From: Dyella_B nitratireducens
Lineage (GTDB): Bacteria; Pseudomonadota; Gammaproteobacteria; Xanthomonadales; Rhodanobacteraceae
NCBI RefSeq assembly: GCF_049532905.1
Contig: NZ_CP064032.1
Coordinates: 5,146,001 to 5,210,000 of the forward strand
Length of the DNA: 64,000 bases
Direction of reading: 5' to 3'
Shown here: piece after piece, positions 63,596 to 64,000 of the stretch
Position numbering within the stretch: position 1 is the first letter of the stretch
How the letters are laid out: every line of letters starts with the position of its first letter
The notes under the pieces: model-generated
What the model was told of the DNA's origin: nothing
Seen by the model: the letters and a program-made list of their open reading frames with translations, nothing else
Database searches by the model: none
Made by a program: the position numbers and the translations under genes

Positions 63596-64000
63596 CTATG
63601 CCGCGGCACGTCCTTCCAGTTCAGCCACCAATCCCTGGATCTCCGCACCGCCGGCCATCATGTCGAGCAAGGCTTCCTTGGCGATGTCCTGTTTGGCGAA
63701 CGTGCCCATCGATTGCCCGCGATTGAGCAGGGTGAAGCTGTCGCCGATCGGGTAGGCGTGATGCACGTTGTGCGTGATGAAGATCACCGAGATGCCGCGC
63801 GCACGCGCCGTATGGATCAGCTTGAGCACGTTGCAGCTCTGCTTCACGCCAAGTGCAGCCGTGGGTTCGTCGAGGATCAGCACCTTCGCGCCGAAATGGA
63901 TCGCACGCGCGATGGCCAGGCATTGGCGTTCGCCGCCCGACATGGTACCCACCGCCTGATGCGGCGAACGGACATGGATGCCCATGTCGGCCAGCTTCTC
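63596..64000 (-). CDS. Sugar ABC transporter ATP-binding protein (N-terminus outside window)
   Basis: The C-terminal ~134 residues are visible and the frame is open to base 64000. The ABC signature SGGERQCLAIARAIHFG, Walker B VLILDEPTAAL and the H-loop FITHNVHHAY are clear, matching the CUT2 (ribose/inositol-type) ATPases such as FrcA-like proteins. It ends 3 bases before iolC. The position at the head of the iol genes suggests a myo-inositol importer whose permease and binding protein lie beyond the edge. Confidence 0.9.
   Translation of the reverse strand, partial: EKLADMGIHVRSPHQAVGTMSGGERQCLAIARAIHFGAKVLILDEPTAALGVKQSCNVLKLIHTARARGISVIFITHNVHHAYPIGDSFTLLNRGQSMGTFAKQDIAKEALLDMMAGGAEIQGLVAELEGRAAA

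Overview
The window looks like chromosome of a high-GC gammaproteobacterium of the Lysobacterales (Xanthomonadales), most likely Rhodanobacteraceae (Dyella/Rhodanobacter-like). This rests on an xps-type type II secretion operon in the order E-F-G-H-I-J-K-L-M-N-D, a Xanthomonas-like glucuronoxylan utilisation locus, a monomeric NADP isocitrate dehydrogenase, and many small palindromic intergenic repeats. No rRNA, tRNA, CRISPR array, phage gene or transposase was seen.

Layout. Positions 1-9.4 kb hold mixed housekeeping and small genes: the icd end, a TraB/GumN protein, an aldo/keto reductase facing a LysR regulator, a TonB-C-terminal-like periplasmic protein, a NYN-domain protein, an exported methyltransferase, RluE and TatD. 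Positions 9.7-21 kb are the complete xps operon, from ATPase XpsE to secretin XpsD; most of its genes overlap by ATGA or GTGA. Positions 21.2-46 kb are a glucuronoxylan regulon. Its parts are a TonB-dependent receptor, a GPH symporter, GH43 and an aldose epimerase on one arm; ExuT and UxaC; and a tightly overlapping operon of GH67, an acetylesterase, ManD, GH3, KdgK, UxuB and GH35. A LacI-family regulator and xylose isomerase complete it. Four copies of a 14-bp palindromic operator (core TAGCGCTA) sit in front of the four transcription units. Positions 46-51.4 kb carry HrpB, an NAD-dependent epimerase facing a LysR regulator, and an ArsR-type regulator. Positions 52-56 kb carry a secreted sedolisin with a PKD domain and an OprB-like porin. 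Positions 56.5-64 kb are a myo-inositol catabolic operon on the minus strand, running ABC ATPase, iolC-DUF2090, iolD, iolE, iolB, iolA, with the ATPase cut by the window edge.

How the genes work together. The sedolisin is a natural candidate T2SS substrate. In the xylan locus, the outer-membrane receptor would import decorated xylo-oligosaccharides, GH67/GH43/GH3 and the esterase would trim them, XylA would take xylose, and ExuT-UxaC-UxuB-ManD-KdgK would take glucuronate to 2-keto-3-deoxy-6-phosphogluconate. The xylulokinase and xylanase genes are not in the window.

The most unusual signal is the behaviour of the palindromic repeats. Two different families sit in frame in the prepilin leader regions of XpsH and XpsJ, and a third supplies the ribosome-binding site of xpsF. 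A 359-bp element occurs twice in opposite orientation (near 2.5 and 56.3 kb) with terminal arms that co-vary within each copy. A further ~190-bp hairpin with a competing internal fold separates the xylan receptor from its symporter.
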